Source of the DNA: Hippea maritima DSM 10411
Lineage (GTDB): Bacteria > Campylobacterota_A > Desulfurellia > Desulfurellales > Hippeaceae
Length of the DNA stretch: 64,000 nt
Direction of reading: 5' to 3'
Assembly (NCBI RefSeq): GCF_000194135.1
Contig: NC_015318.1
Coordinates: 62,001-126,000, forward strand
The notes below the pieces were generated by a model, which worked only from the letters and a program-made list of their open reading frames with translations, had not been told where the DNA came from and searched no databases. This document shows positions 44,943-53,841 of this stretch, in pieces. Each line of letters opens with the position of its first letter. The stretch's first letter is position 1. Both the position numbers and the translations under genes were made by a program.

Positions 44943-45506
44943 TTACCTCATCAAGAGCTTTAAGCTATTCAGTGGCTTACCTATATAAGCTTGAACTTCT
45001 TTTAGTAATTTATTTTTTAAAACCCTTAAAAATGCAGCAGTTGCCCTTATTTGATTGTTTTTTTCTATTTGCAGGAGTAGGTTTCTTTCTTCAAAATTGA
45101 ATTTTTTTTCATCAAATATGCCGTTTTTTTTGAGAAAAATATAAAAAAAGAATATAGAGGCCTTTTCGTTGTCTGTAATTTTGAGTCTGTTTAGGCCCTC
45201 TAAAAGCAAGCTTAAGCCGCTATTTGACCGGTATGTTACTTCCAGGATTAACATAGCAAGGGATAATCTTAGAAAGGAACCTCTAATAGAGTTGAATCTG
45301 TCGATGATATTTATAGAGTCAACAATTAAGTAGTTTTTAAATTGGTTTTTTATTTTACCCTCAACCTCCATATATGTAAGAGTGTCTACTTCATTGTGCC
45401 TGCCGTAAATTATTAAATCAACGTTGCCGTCATCCTTTATAGCCTTTACATAGGTTTTATTACCCATATCAACGCAATATGAGCTAATACACTTGAACTT
45501 AAACAT
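44943..45506 (-). CDS. recO: RecO-like DNA repair protein
   Basis: The 187-aa protein has an N-terminal region that could form the RecO OB fold (about 1-75, VDLIIYGRHNEVDTLTYMEVEG) and a helical second part (ILEVTYRSNSGLSLLLEGLNRL). No zinc-binding cysteines are visible. It is shorter than typical RecO (about 230-250 aa). The match is pattern-level only, and a lineage-specific protein is possible. It is 3 nt from dtd, so co-transcribed. Confidence 0.45.
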   Translation of the reverse strand: MFKFKCISSYCVDMGNKTYVKAIKDDGNVDLIIYGRHNEVDTLTYMEVEGKIKNQFKNYLIVDSINIIDRFNSIRGSFLRLSLAMLILEVTYRSNSGLSLLLEGLNRLKITDNEKASIFFFYIFLKKNGIFDEKKFNFEERNLLLQIEKNNQIRATAAFLRVLKNKLLKEVQAYIGKPLNSLKLLMR

Positions 45507-45556
45507 ACTTATTTATATACTTTTTAAAATTTAGTGGCAAAATTTTTGGAGGGTTT

Positions 45557-46498
45557 ATGATAGTTGTAACAGGCGGTGCGGGTTTTGTGGGCAGTAATGT
45601 TGTTAGAGGATTAAATAGGGCTGGTTTTAAAGATATACTCATTGTTGACAACCTATCAAACTCTAAAAAGCATTTGAATCTCAATACACTTGATTTCCTG
45701 GATTTTGTGGATAAGGGTGAGTTTTTGGACAATTTAGATAAATTTGGCAAGATAGATGTTGTATTCCATCAAGGTGCTTGCTCCAATACCCTTGAGACAG
45801 ACGGTAGATATATGATGAAAAATAACTATGACTACTCAAAGTCGCTTCTCAACTACTCATTAAATAAAGGTATACGATTTATATATGCATCAAGTGCATC
45901 CGTTTACGGACTTGGTAAGAAGGGGTTTAGCGAGGATAGGACAAACGAATATCCCCTTAACATCTATGCATTTTCCAAATTTCTCTTTGATCAGTACGTA
46001 AGAAGGGTGGCTTTTGATAGGGATACTCAGGTTGTTGGCTTGAGGTATTTTAATGTCTATGGCCCCAATGAACACCATAAGGGAAAAATGGCGTCAGTGG
46101 TTTACCATTTTCATAATCAGATACTGGATGATGGTACTGTAAGATTATTTGAAGGGAGCGAGAATTTTAAGAGGGACTTTGTGTTTGTTGATGATGTGGT
46201 TGATGTGAATCTCTTTTTTTATGAAAACGCAAACTTAAGCGGTATTTTTAATGTTGGAACAGGTAGAGCGGAGAGTTTTTTGGAGATTGCTCAAATCATG
46301 CAGGAGTTATATTCCAATGTGAGGATAGAGTTTGTGGAGTTTCCTGAAGAGCTCAAAGGCAAGTATCAGGATTTTACAAAAGCTGACCTTAATAAGTTGA
46401 GGTCGGTGGGTTATGAGAAAGAGTTTACATCACTGGAGGAGGGGGTAAGAAGATACGTTGATGTTTTAAAATCCACAGAGGGTGTATGGGTGGATTGA
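45557..46498 (+). CDS. hldD: ADP-L-glycero-D-manno-heptose-6-epimerase
   Basis: This 313-aa short-chain dehydrogenase-type epimerase makes the heptose donor for LPS inner core. The NADP site is VTGGAGFVGSNVVRG. FHQGACSNTLETDG is the HldD-specific block. The catalytic Tyr/Lys is in YAFSKFLFDQYV, followed by GLRYFNVYGPNEHHKGKMAS. It implies a heptose-containing outer-membrane LPS, in line with the WaaE-like transferase at 20113. Confidence 0.95.
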   Translation: MIVVTGGAGFVGSNVVRGLNRAGFKDILIVDNLSNSKKHLNLNTLDFLDFVDKGEFLDNLDKFGKIDVVFHQGACSNTLETDGRYMMKNNYDYSKSLLNYSLNKGIRFIYASSASVYGLGKKGFSEDRTNEYPLNIYAFSKFLFDQYVRRVAFDRDTQVVGLRYFNVYGPNEHHKGKMASVVYHFHNQILDDGTVRLFEGSENFKRDFVFVDDVVDVNLFFYENANLSGIFNVGTGRAESFLEIAQIMQELYSNVRIEFVEFPEELKGKYQDFTKADLNKLRSVGYEKEFTSLEEGVRRYVDVLKSTEGVWVD

Positions 46499-46661
46499 TG
46501 CAGTAGATAAATCAGAGCCTTTGTGATTATTATAGGCCCCTTAGCTTCTATCGTTATCTTTTGCTTATGGATAAATCCCCATATGCCTTGTGTTTGGTTT
46601 TGCATTATCTTACCCCACAGGATCTATTTTTTAAGATTTATATGTCTACCGGGAGGAATAA

Positions 46662-48005
46662 ATGAGAAGAAATGTTTTTCTAATTGTTGTAGTTTTTTGG
46701 TCTCTCTTTTTGAATAGTGCCTTTAGTGCAAAGAGAGAATTTGAACTTTCATACTCTCCTAACTGGCTATATAAACTCACAGCAAAAGCATTATTGTCTA
46801 TTGATAAAGATGGCAAGGTAAGATTGAATGTTGTTGATGTTTGTCCTGCACTTCCTCAGGCTTATATTTGGATAAAGTTTTACTCCAAGATTGAGGATGT
46901 GTATTGGTATAATAAATGCGTGTGTGTTGATTTTAAGATTAAATTTAAGGGAAAAGGAAGGGCCGCAGAAATCCCCTTAGACAGTATGAATGATCCATCA
47001 ACTTACAAATGGAAGGGGCCGCAGAAGGGTTTTTATGAAGATGAGTGGAGTGAAACCTCGGTTAAGGGTGAGCCTTGTTTCTGTATAAAGGAGTTTCCTG
47101 AGCTTGCAGGGATAAAGCAGTTTCAAATTGTTGATTCAAATCCCAATACATTTTCATTTCAGACGGGCAATAATCCAAAACCTGAGGATGTGGGTGCATA
47201 CCAAGAATCGAGCTATATAACCGCATTAAGGGGGGAGGTTTACATCTATAGGGCTAAAACCCATAAGTGGGTTAAGGCAAAAAACAGATCCAAGCTTTAT
47301 ATTGGAGATATAGTAAAAACATCATCGGGTGTAGTTAGGATCTTGCTAAAGGGAAGGGTTGCTTTGAGGGTGAAGCCGCATACAATGTTTGAGATACCGA
47401 AGGTTAAACAAAACACTAAAAAAGGTATTTCGTTTATAAAGATGACCTACGGTGTGCTTATGGCAGCAGCAGAAAAAGAAAGGAGAAGCCGCTTTGAGGT
47501 TTATGTTCCTTTATACATAACAGGTGTTAGAGGAACCAAGTTTGAGGTTTCCTATGATGCAGAAAAGAGATTTGGATGTGTCAGGGTTTTTGAGCATTCT
47601 GTCTGGATTTCGGATAGAAAGAAAAGAAAAACCGTCATAGTGAAGGAGGGTATGAAGAGCTGTGTTTATGGGAATGGGGATGGCTTACCTACAAAGCCAG
47701 AGCCGATGAAGCCCTTTAATGTTGAGGGTAAATGGAAAACCAACTTTGGTATCGTGGGGTTTAAACAGAAAGGGGATAAGGTTTTTGGCAGCTATCCTCA
47801 CGATAATGGCAAGATAGAAGGAAAACTTATAGGAAATGTGTTGGTGTGCAAATGGAGTGAATCCCCTACATATAAACCATATAGGGATGCTGGTGATTGT
47901 AGATTTTTATTTTCTCCTGATGGTAATTCCTTTTCAGGGCATTGGAGATATGGCTTTGGCGGTGAATCGTGGAATGGTGATTGGAGTGGAGAAAGGATGC
48001 ATTGA
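46662..48005 (+). CDS. secreted FecR-domain protein
   Basis: The 447-aa protein has a signal peptide (VFLIVVVFWSLFLNSAFSA). The first part (about 25-180) is Cys-containing and unassigned. A FecR domain follows (about 185-320: LRGEVYIY, LYIGDIVKTSSGVVRILLKG, ITGVRGTKFEVSYD). The C-terminal domain (about 355-447) is rich in Gly and Trp with repeated G-x-W patterns (GHWRYGFGGESWNGDWSG). Unlike the anti-sigma FecR it has no cytoplasmic part or sigma-factor partner, so it is probably an extracytoplasmic structural or binding protein. GGGAGG precedes the ATG, and the serpin gene follows after 38 bp. Confidence 0.72.
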   Translation: MRRNVFLIVVVFWSLFLNSAFSAKREFELSYSPNWLYKLTAKALLSIDKDGKVRLNVVDVCPALPQAYIWIKFYSKIEDVYWYNKCVCVDFKIKFKGKGRAAEIPLDSMNDPSTYKWKGPQKGFYEDEWSETSVKGEPCFCIKEFPELAGIKQFQIVDSNPNTFSFQTGNNPKPEDVGAYQESSYITALRGEVYIYRAKTHKWVKAKNRSKLYIGDIVKTSSGVVRILLKGRVALRVKPHTMFEIPKVKQNTKKGISFIKMTYGVLMAAAEKERRSRFEVYVPLYITGVRGTKFEVSYDAEKRFGCVRVFEHSVWISDRKKRKTVIVKEGMKSCVYGNGDGLPTKPEPMKPFNVEGKWKTNFGIVGFKQKGDKVFGSYPHDNGKIEGKLIGNVLVCKWSESPTYKPYRDAGDCRFLFSPDGNSFSGHWRYGFGGESWNGDWSGERMH

Positions 48006-48043
48006 GATTTAATTGAGGTGTATGAGTTAATGGGAGGTGGATA

Positions 48044-49822
48044 ATGAGGCGGTTGTTGGTGGCTGTTTTGTTTATAGTGGTTTTTTATCCTCGTGCTATT
48101 GCAAGGCCGATTCATCCAAAATTGGTGTTATTAAAAGAAAACACGGTAAATCTCATGCTTATAGGTGATAGGGCGCAGATTAAAACCGGCCCTCTTGATA
48201 AGAATGTGTACAATATTAGTTGTGAGGTAAAGGGAAAAGCTATTGTGTTGAAAGAAAGATTTGGTTCTCCGTCTTTTGGTTATTCGTTCAGGTTTGAAGC
48301 TATAAGCCCCGGCAGTGCTGTTGTGGTCCAAAGGATATCCAAATTTGGAAAGGGTAAAGAAAAGGTAAAAACCAAAGAATATGAGGTTAGGGTTTTTTCA
48401 ATTAATAGCATACCTAAAGTATCATTGAATCTTATAGCGGAACATCCTGATAAATACACGGATAGATTTGTCCTGATTCACGGTATTAGCAGAGGGTGGG
48501 GAGGTTTTTCTAAGACTAAAAGGATAGTTGACACTATGTTAAAGAGATCGGATTGGGTTATAGAGGATGATTCAGCTGCCGCTTATATTTCCGGGGTTCC
48601 AAAGGTTAAAAAAGGGGTGATGGTTGATATTGTTTGCAAGGTTGTTGTAAGACCTAATGGAGAATGGGCTTTGGTGGGTCATAGGATTTTAGAAGCAGAT
48701 AATACAGGATTGAACATTATAGCTAATGATATCAATCGATTCACTTTAAAGCTATACAAAAAATTATCCAACAATGAAGGTAATCTATTTTTTTCCTCGT
48801 TTAGTATCGTTGATGCTCTTGCTATGACCTATGCCGGTGCATCTAAAAATACGGCAGAGCAGATGGCAAAGGTGCTGAACTTTAATATGCCTAAAGAGAG
48901 GTTACACTCTGTGTTTTCAAAACTACTAAATTGCATACAGGCAGAAACTCAAAATAATACCTATAAATTTAGTATAGCCAATGCTATCTGGGTTGAGAAG
49001 GATTATAAACTTCTTGATTATTTCGTTAATCTAATAAATCTCTATTACGGCGGTAATCTTTTTTCTGTTGATTTTGTAAACCAACCACAAAAGACGATAA
49101 ACAGGATAAATAAGTGGGTTGAGGATAAAACCACAGGCAAGATTAGGGATTTAATCAGGAAGGGCGATATAAATTCTCTTACGAGGCTTATTTTAACCAA
49201 CGCCATATATTTTAAGGGTAAGTGGACTCATCCATTTCGCAAAGAAGATACTAAGAGCATGCCGTTTCACATAACGAACAATAAAACCGTTCGTGTGCCT
49301 ATGATGTTTCAGGAAGGAAGATTTCCTTATTATGAGAATAAAAAAGAGGGTTTTAAGGCTATAGAGCTTCCCTATGCAGGTAATAGCATCTCTATGGTGA
49401 TATTCTTACCGTCCAATCTTGAGGGGTTTGAACAAGCACTGTCTCAAAATATGGTAGCAAGGATTATAGCGTCCTTAAGAGAAGATGAGGTAAAGGTGTA
49501 TTTACCCCGTTTCAGGTTTAAGGTTAGGTGCTATTTAAGTAAGGTGCTCTCTGATATGGGTATGAGAGATGCGTTTTCTACAAGAGCGGACTTTTCAGAC
49601 ATGACCGGTAATAAGGATCTTAAGATCTCAAGGGTAATACATGAAGCGTATATAGATGTCAACGAGGAAGGAACTGAAGCTGCAGCTGCAACTGGCGTTG
49701 TAATGCAGCTAAAAGCTGTAATGTGGAAGCCAACTTTTAAGGCAGACCATACGTTTATATTTATGATTGTGCATAAAAAAACGGGCAGTGTTTTGTTCAT
49801 GGGAAGGGTAATTAAACCTTAA
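48044..49822 (+). CDS. secreted multidomain serpin (serine protease inhibitor)
   Basis: This is a 592-aa protein. A signal peptide (LLVAVLFIVVFYPRAIA) is followed by a beta domain with a chagasin/I42-like pattern (about 30-120, FRFEAISPGSAVVVQR), then an OB-like region (about 125-220), then a full serpin domain (about 225-592). Serpin signatures present are FSSFSIVDALAMTYAGA, ILTNAIYFKGKW, the hinge EEGTEAAAATG and FKADHTFIFMIVHKKTGSVLFMGRV. Counting from the hinge, P1 is about Lys557 and P1' Ala, predicting inhibition of trypsin-like proteases (inference). The intact hinge suggests a working suicide inhibitor. It starts after GGGAGGTGG. Confidence 0.92.
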   Translation: MRRLLVAVLFIVVFYPRAIARPIHPKLVLLKENTVNLMLIGDRAQIKTGPLDKNVYNISCEVKGKAIVLKERFGSPSFGYSFRFEAISPGSAVVVQRISKFGKGKEKVKTKEYEVRVFSINSIPKVSLNLIAEHPDKYTDRFVLIHGISRGWGGFSKTKRIVDTMLKRSDWVIEDDSAAAYISGVPKVKKGVMVDIVCKVVVRPNGEWALVGHRILEADNTGLNIIANDINRFTLKLYKKLSNNEGNLFFSSFSIVDALAMTYAGASKNTAEQMAKVLNFNMPKERLHSVFSKLLNCIQAETQNNTYKFSIANAIWVEKDYKLLDYFVNLINLYYGGNLFSVDFVNQPQKTINRINKWVEDKTTGKIRDLIRKGDINSLTRLILTNAIYFKGKWTHPFRKEDTKSMPFHITNNKTVRVPMMFQEGRFPYYENKKEGFKAIELPYAGNSISMVIFLPSNLEGFEQALSQNMVARIIASLREDEVKVYLPRFRFKVRCYLSKVLSDMGMRDAFSTRADFSDMTGNKDLKISRVIHEAYIDVNEEGTEAAAATGVVMQLKAVMWKPTFKADHTFIFMIVHKKTGSVLFMGRVIKP

Positions 49823-49856
49823 AGTTAAAGACTGTCTTTGCATAAACCTGTTTTGT

Positions 49857-49887
49857 TTGACAAAATCCCAGTTTTTTAATATATAAT
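49857..49887 (+). promoter_or_regulatory. promoter of tRNA-Ala
   Basis: TTGACA (49857-49862) and TATAAT (49882-49887) are both perfect hexamers with a 19-nt spacer, 21 bp before the tRNA. Confidence 0.7.
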
Positions 49888-49908
49888 CTGTGAATTTATG
49901 AGCAATCT

Positions 49909-49984
49909 GGGGCTGTAGCTCAGCTGGGAGAGCGCCACGCTGGCAGCGTGGAGGTCGGGGGTTCGAGCCCCCTCAGCTCCACCA
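49909..49984 (+). tRNA. tRNA-Ala (GGC)
   Basis: The cloverleaf folds fully. The acceptor GGGGCTG/CAGCTCC has one G-T pair. The anticodon stem CCACG/CGTGG carries loop CTGGCAG with anticodon GGC. The T-loop is GTTCGAG. The CCA end is encoded (49982-49984). It reads GCC and GCU codons. Confidence 0.97.
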
Positions 49985-50008
49985 TTTTATCTTTTAAGGG
50001 GTCTTGAT

Positions 50009-50407
50009 ATGAAAGAGTATATAGAGAAGGCTTTTAGCGTTGTGGATAAGATAAAACAATTTGATGGTGAGGCTTTTTTGCAAGAGGCAAGGTCCAAAAT
50101 AGAAGAAATAAGCTCAAATCCAGGTCAGTTTGCTTTGACTGCTATTTTGCAGTTAAAGTTGGCTTATGAGATGATAGAGTGCTATATAAAAAAAGAGTGT
50201 TCCCTGCCTTGGAGAACTGTCCTATCCTTAATAGGAATTTTTTTGTATTTTATAAACCCTGCCGATATCATACCTGATTTCTTGCCAGGTATAGGTTATT
50301 TGGATGATGCGGTGGCTTTGGGCATAGCCTTAAAATTTATCCGGGATGATTTAAAAGACTACGCCCAAAGCAAGGGCTTAAGCTTAGAGGAATACGGCTT
50401 GGTTTAA
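50009..50407 (+). CDS. YkvA-like DUF1232 membrane protein
   Basis: The 132-aa protein ends with the DUF1232 signature (about 70-115: SLIGIFLYFINPADIIPDFLPG, GYLDDAVALGIALKF), a hydrophobic hairpin with the NPxDxIPD motif. The N-terminal 60 residues are helical and charged. Function of the family is unknown. It lies 24 bp after the tRNA and overlaps the ydbL-like gene tail to tail. Confidence 0.85.
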   Translation: MKEYIEKAFSVVDKIKQFDGEAFLQEARSKIEEISSNPGQFALTAILQLKLAYEMIECYIKKECSLPWRTVLSLIGIFLYFINPADIIPDFLPGIGYLDDAVALGIALKFIRDDLKDYAQSKGLSLEEYGLV

Positions 50408-50958
50408 TCCTTTTTTCTTATCCAGCCCGTCTTTGTTTCTATATATGTACCATTTGGTGCTGTATCTTGCCATTGTTTTGCAAATATCCTCCTGAGTCTA
50501 TCTATTTGAGAGGGTTGAATATTTAAAACACGTGCCACCTCGTGATATAGTGACTCTCTATCTTTATTTTCGCTGACTACAAGCTTCTTTAGTTTTACTT
50601 TATCCTTTAAGGATGGCGGCTGGCGGTAGATTTTTAAATGCCCATCCAATGTTTCTCCAAGATAGCCTTTTTTGTAGTAGGGTTTCATTAATTCAAATCT
50701 TTTCTTCATTGATTCTTTTATGGCTTTGATCTTTGCGTTGGTTGTGTTTAGTACATCGGATGCATGGGCAGTTGGTATAAGAAGCTCTAGAAGAGAGGTT
50801 GGTTCTGTTTTTGGGGTAGTTTTCTTTTCTCCTCTAATATCGTTAACTATTTCTTTTGCCTTTTCTTGGGCTTGTCTTGCTGGGAAGTATATATTTACAG
50901 TTACACACGAATAGACAAGCAAGAGTATAACACTCCATAAAACACTGAGTTTTTTCAT
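50404..50958 (-). CDS. YdbL-like DUF1318 lipoprotein
   Basis: This 184-aa protein has a lipobox-like N-terminus (LLLVYSC) followed by VTVNIYFPARQAQEKAKEIV, then a DUF1318 domain (about 90-184: RFELMKPYYKKGYLGETLDG, YIETKTGWIRK). YdbL is encoded with YdbH, an AsmA-like bridge that moves phospholipids between inner and outer membranes in E. coli. Here it overlaps the ydbH-like gene by ATGA. The small lipoprotein YnbE that sits between them in E. coli has no separate gene here. Confidence 0.8.
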   Translation of the reverse strand: MKKLSVLWSVILLLVYSCVTVNIYFPARQAQEKAKEIVNDIRGEKKTTPKTEPTSLLELLIPTAHASDVLNTTNAKIKAIKESMKKRFELMKPYYKKGYLGETLDGHLKIYRQPPSLKDKVKLKKLVVSENKDRESLYHEVARVLNIQPSQIDRLRRIFAKQWQDTAPNGTYIETKTGWIRKKD

Positions 50959-53131
50959 TTCTTCACCTCCCTTTTCTCTAAAACGCGTTTTAGTCTACCT
51001 AAAAAATCATCCCATGAAATCTTGTTGTTTCTATTCATATTAACTACGTTTATACCACCAAAGAAGCCTCTTTTGATAATATACTCGACGTTTCCATTTT
51101 TGTAAAGTCCATGGATTGCGAAGGTATTATTTTTTAGTATAGCCTTAACGCCTATAGAGGAGTAGGAAAAGCTTTTAAAGAAGGGTAATGCTATACTTAC
51201 ATATCCGCCTCCAATCTTTGATATACTGTTTACCGCTTTTAGCGATATTCTTTGCGATGCTCCTTTTACGTTTTCTGTTTGAACTAAAGCGTTGAATGAT
51301 AGGGGGTTTTTAAATTTTATTAAGGCCAGGTTGTGAATATAGCCCTTTATGTAGCCTGTAACTTGGCCAAAATTGGATAATTGAGTTAGTTTTTTTAGGT
51401 TTATGTGGCTGAAATCTACATCCAACATTAAAATGGGCATATCTTTTAATGATAACTTGATATTTTTTATATATATCTTACCGTCAAATGCATCTATCTT
51501 TACAGATCCTCTTGTACTTATGTATTTGTTGGTTAGATTTCCTTCTAAAATATTTATTTTAATTTCTGCAAGCTTTGTTTTTATTTTGGCTTTTATTGGA
51601 CCAAAGTGCAGGGTTTTTTTTATTGGGTATAGGCAAAGACTAACGGGTTGTACTGTTAAGTTATCCGAGCTTTTTATACTTAAAATAGAGCATAATTTAT
51701 TATTTTGTGAGGCTATCTTTGCCTCAATACGTGCCTTTAGTTGTTTTGAGATAAACATAGCATTTAGCTCTCCTGTATCTTTTTTGTTTGTGTTTACGAT
51801 TAATGGAAGGATTAGTTTTAAATTCTTGAGTGTTACACTTTTATAGCGGATGCGGCTTGATATTATGTTTATCTTTGAAAAAAAGGAACGCCCTGATGTG
51901 TATTGTCCGGTTATTATTATTGATGATTTATTGTCTAAAATTAGATTGTTTAGCGTTTCTAGTTCATATGAATCTCTAAGGAATGAAATTAAATTGTTCA
52001 TATTGATCGGTTTTACTTTAAATATTAGCCCTTTTTTTGTTTTTGCTACATTGGCAGAAAAGAGATTTCTAAGTGTTAGGCTTAGTTTTTGTTTGTTTTT
52101 TATAGTTGCACTGAGATTGAAAGATGAAAAGTCAAAATATATGTTATCTTTTAATAATGCCTCACCTGATGATATTAAAATCTTTGATAGTTCTGGTAAG
52201 TATAAAAGTTCACCTTTTAGGTTTTGTGCTACAAGATTTGAATAATTTATTGATAGATTAGCAAAGCTTAGCTTAGCTTGAAGTTTTTTTTTAAAATTAC
52301 TGAAAGTCTAACATAGGGGGCATCTACCAGCTTGGAAGATTCCCTTAAATCATTGATTGTTGCAGTGAATTTGTTGTTTTTAAGATTTGCTTTAATTTTA
52401 AAGGAGAATCTGTATCGCCCATATTTAAGATTTGCAGAAGTTTTTAATGCGTTGAGTTTTATGTAAAAAGGATTTAAGTTTATATATATGTTCTGTAACT
52501 TTATAGGCTGTCTTATATCTAACGATGACTTGCCTTTTTCAATATGTATTGTATGGGGATTTATATATAGGTTTTCTAAATATATTCCAGATGGGGATAG
52601 ATTTATTTTGCCGTTTGCTGAATTTATAGCTGCTGATAATGTTAAATTTTTCGATTTATAACCTATATTACCCTTAAACGTCAATAGTCTGCCCTTTAGG
52701 CTTGCAGAGATATTTTTTAAACTTACAGGACCATAATCAAGGCTTATATTGTCCATACTCAGGCTTTTTATTTTTATAGGTATAAGGTTGAATCCTTTAG
52801 CTTTGTCTGTTTCGTTGGGTTTGTTTTGGATTTTTATATCACTATTTTTTATTGTAGCTGTTATGTAGCCGTTTTTGTCTATAGAGGCTATTAGTGTTCC
52901 TATGTTTGCGTTGATATCGTCTTTTTTTATAGTCAATGAATTTATCTCTATGCTGGTGGGGGATTTGATTTTTATCTTTTCAAAATTTGATGTTATGTCA
53001 TATTTTTTTAGCGCAAAGTTTAATGCAACGCTTAAAATTGACGGTTTATTTAAAACTACAATGTATACAACAAGTAGTATAATTATTGCCATGAGTATTG
53101 TATTTAGGCTGAGTTTTAGAAACTTCCTCAT
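50955..53131 (-). pseudogene. YdbH-like (AsmA-like) intermembrane lipid transport protein, frameshifted at A9
   Basis: Two frames together encode about 724 aa of an AsmA/YdbH-like protein. The first part (53131-52268, 287 aa) has an N-terminal membrane anchor (LNTILMAIIILLVVYIVVLN) and long beta repeats. The second part continues in another frame without a break from the A9 run (plus-strand T9, 52284-52292) through LQAKLSFANLSINYSNLV to 50955. Ten A residues would fuse them. The whole downstream frame remains open for over 400 codons, so the change is recent, or is tolerated by slippage at A9. ATGA overlaps link it to the crp/fnr gene upstream and ydbL downstream. Confidence 0.75.
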
Positions 53132-53763
53132 TGCAGTAACTCTATCCTTTTTGCATTCATTTTTATTAACCCTTTCGATGAAAGCCTTTTTAGGGTTCTT
53201 GAAAATGTCTCAGCAGTTAGACCAAGAAGTGTGGCTATGTCTTTTTTTGGTATATCCAGTACCACGGTGTTGTTTTTATCTTTTAAAGAATAAAGGTAGT
53301 TTATAATTTTCTCTTCCGCATCCTCACCTGAGAGTTCTTTTATCTTTTCAACCAGATATTTTATTCTTTGGGCGAAGATACCTAAAAGCTTCATGGCAAA
53401 TTCAGGCTTTCTCTTTATTCTTTCAAATAGATGGTGCGTGTTTATGGATAACAGCAGCGTATCTGTTATAGCCATTGCGCTTGCTGGATATATGTTTTTT
53501 AAGAATAACACGACCTCGGCAAACATTTCGCCTTCTTTTGCTATATTCAAGACAATTTCTTTACCGTCTTCACCGGTTTTAAATATTTTAATCAGCCCGC
53601 TTACAACAAAAAACATCTCATTACCCTTATTATTTTCCAAAAAGAGTAACTCCCTTTTTCTTTTGCTTATGAGCATGGATACTGCGTTTAGATCTTCTAA
53701 AAATCCTTCATCTTCTATATTCAGTTTATCTAAAAACAGTTGCAAGGCACTTTTTTTATCCAT
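53128..53763 (-). CDS. Crp/Fnr-family transcriptional regulator
   Basis: The 211-aa protein has a cNMP-binding-type beta barrel (about 25-115, FFVVSGLIKIFKTGEDGKEIVL), a dimer helix and a C-terminal winged helix (about 150-205, IPKKDIATLLGLTAETFSRTLKRL with the family ETFSR recognition motif). No Fnr-type N-terminal cysteines are present. It is divergent from hcp, with a TTGAC-N4-GTCAA palindrome in between, resembling HcpR-type control of the nitrosative-stress gene hcp. It is also the first gene of a ydbH-ydbL transcript. Confidence 0.9.
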   Translation of the reverse strand: MDKKSALQLFLDKLNIEDEGFLEDLNAVSMLISKRKRELLFLENNKGNEMFFVVSGLIKIFKTGEDGKEIVLNIAKEGEMFAEVVLFLKNIYPASAMAITDTLLLSINTHHLFERIKRKPEFAMKLLGIFAQRIKYLVEKIKELSGEDAEEKIINYLYSLKDKNNTVVLDIPKKDIATLLGLTAETFSRTLKRLSSKGLIKMNAKRIELLQ

Positions 53764-53766
53764 GAC

Positions 53767-53780
53767 TTGACCTAAGTCAA
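53767..53780. promoter_or_regulatory. Crp/Fnr-type operator upstream of hcp
   Basis: TTGACctaaGTCAA is a perfect 5-bp inverted repeat. Its centre lies about 41 bp before the start predicted from the -10-like TATAGT at 53803-53808, the class II activator position. It is 4 bp from the regulator's own start codon, so self-control is also likely. Confidence 0.65.
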
Positions 53781-53841
53781 TTATTTCTTATGTTTTGTAG
53801 TATATAGTTAATCCAAGAAAAAAGCAAGAGGAGGTGGTTAG

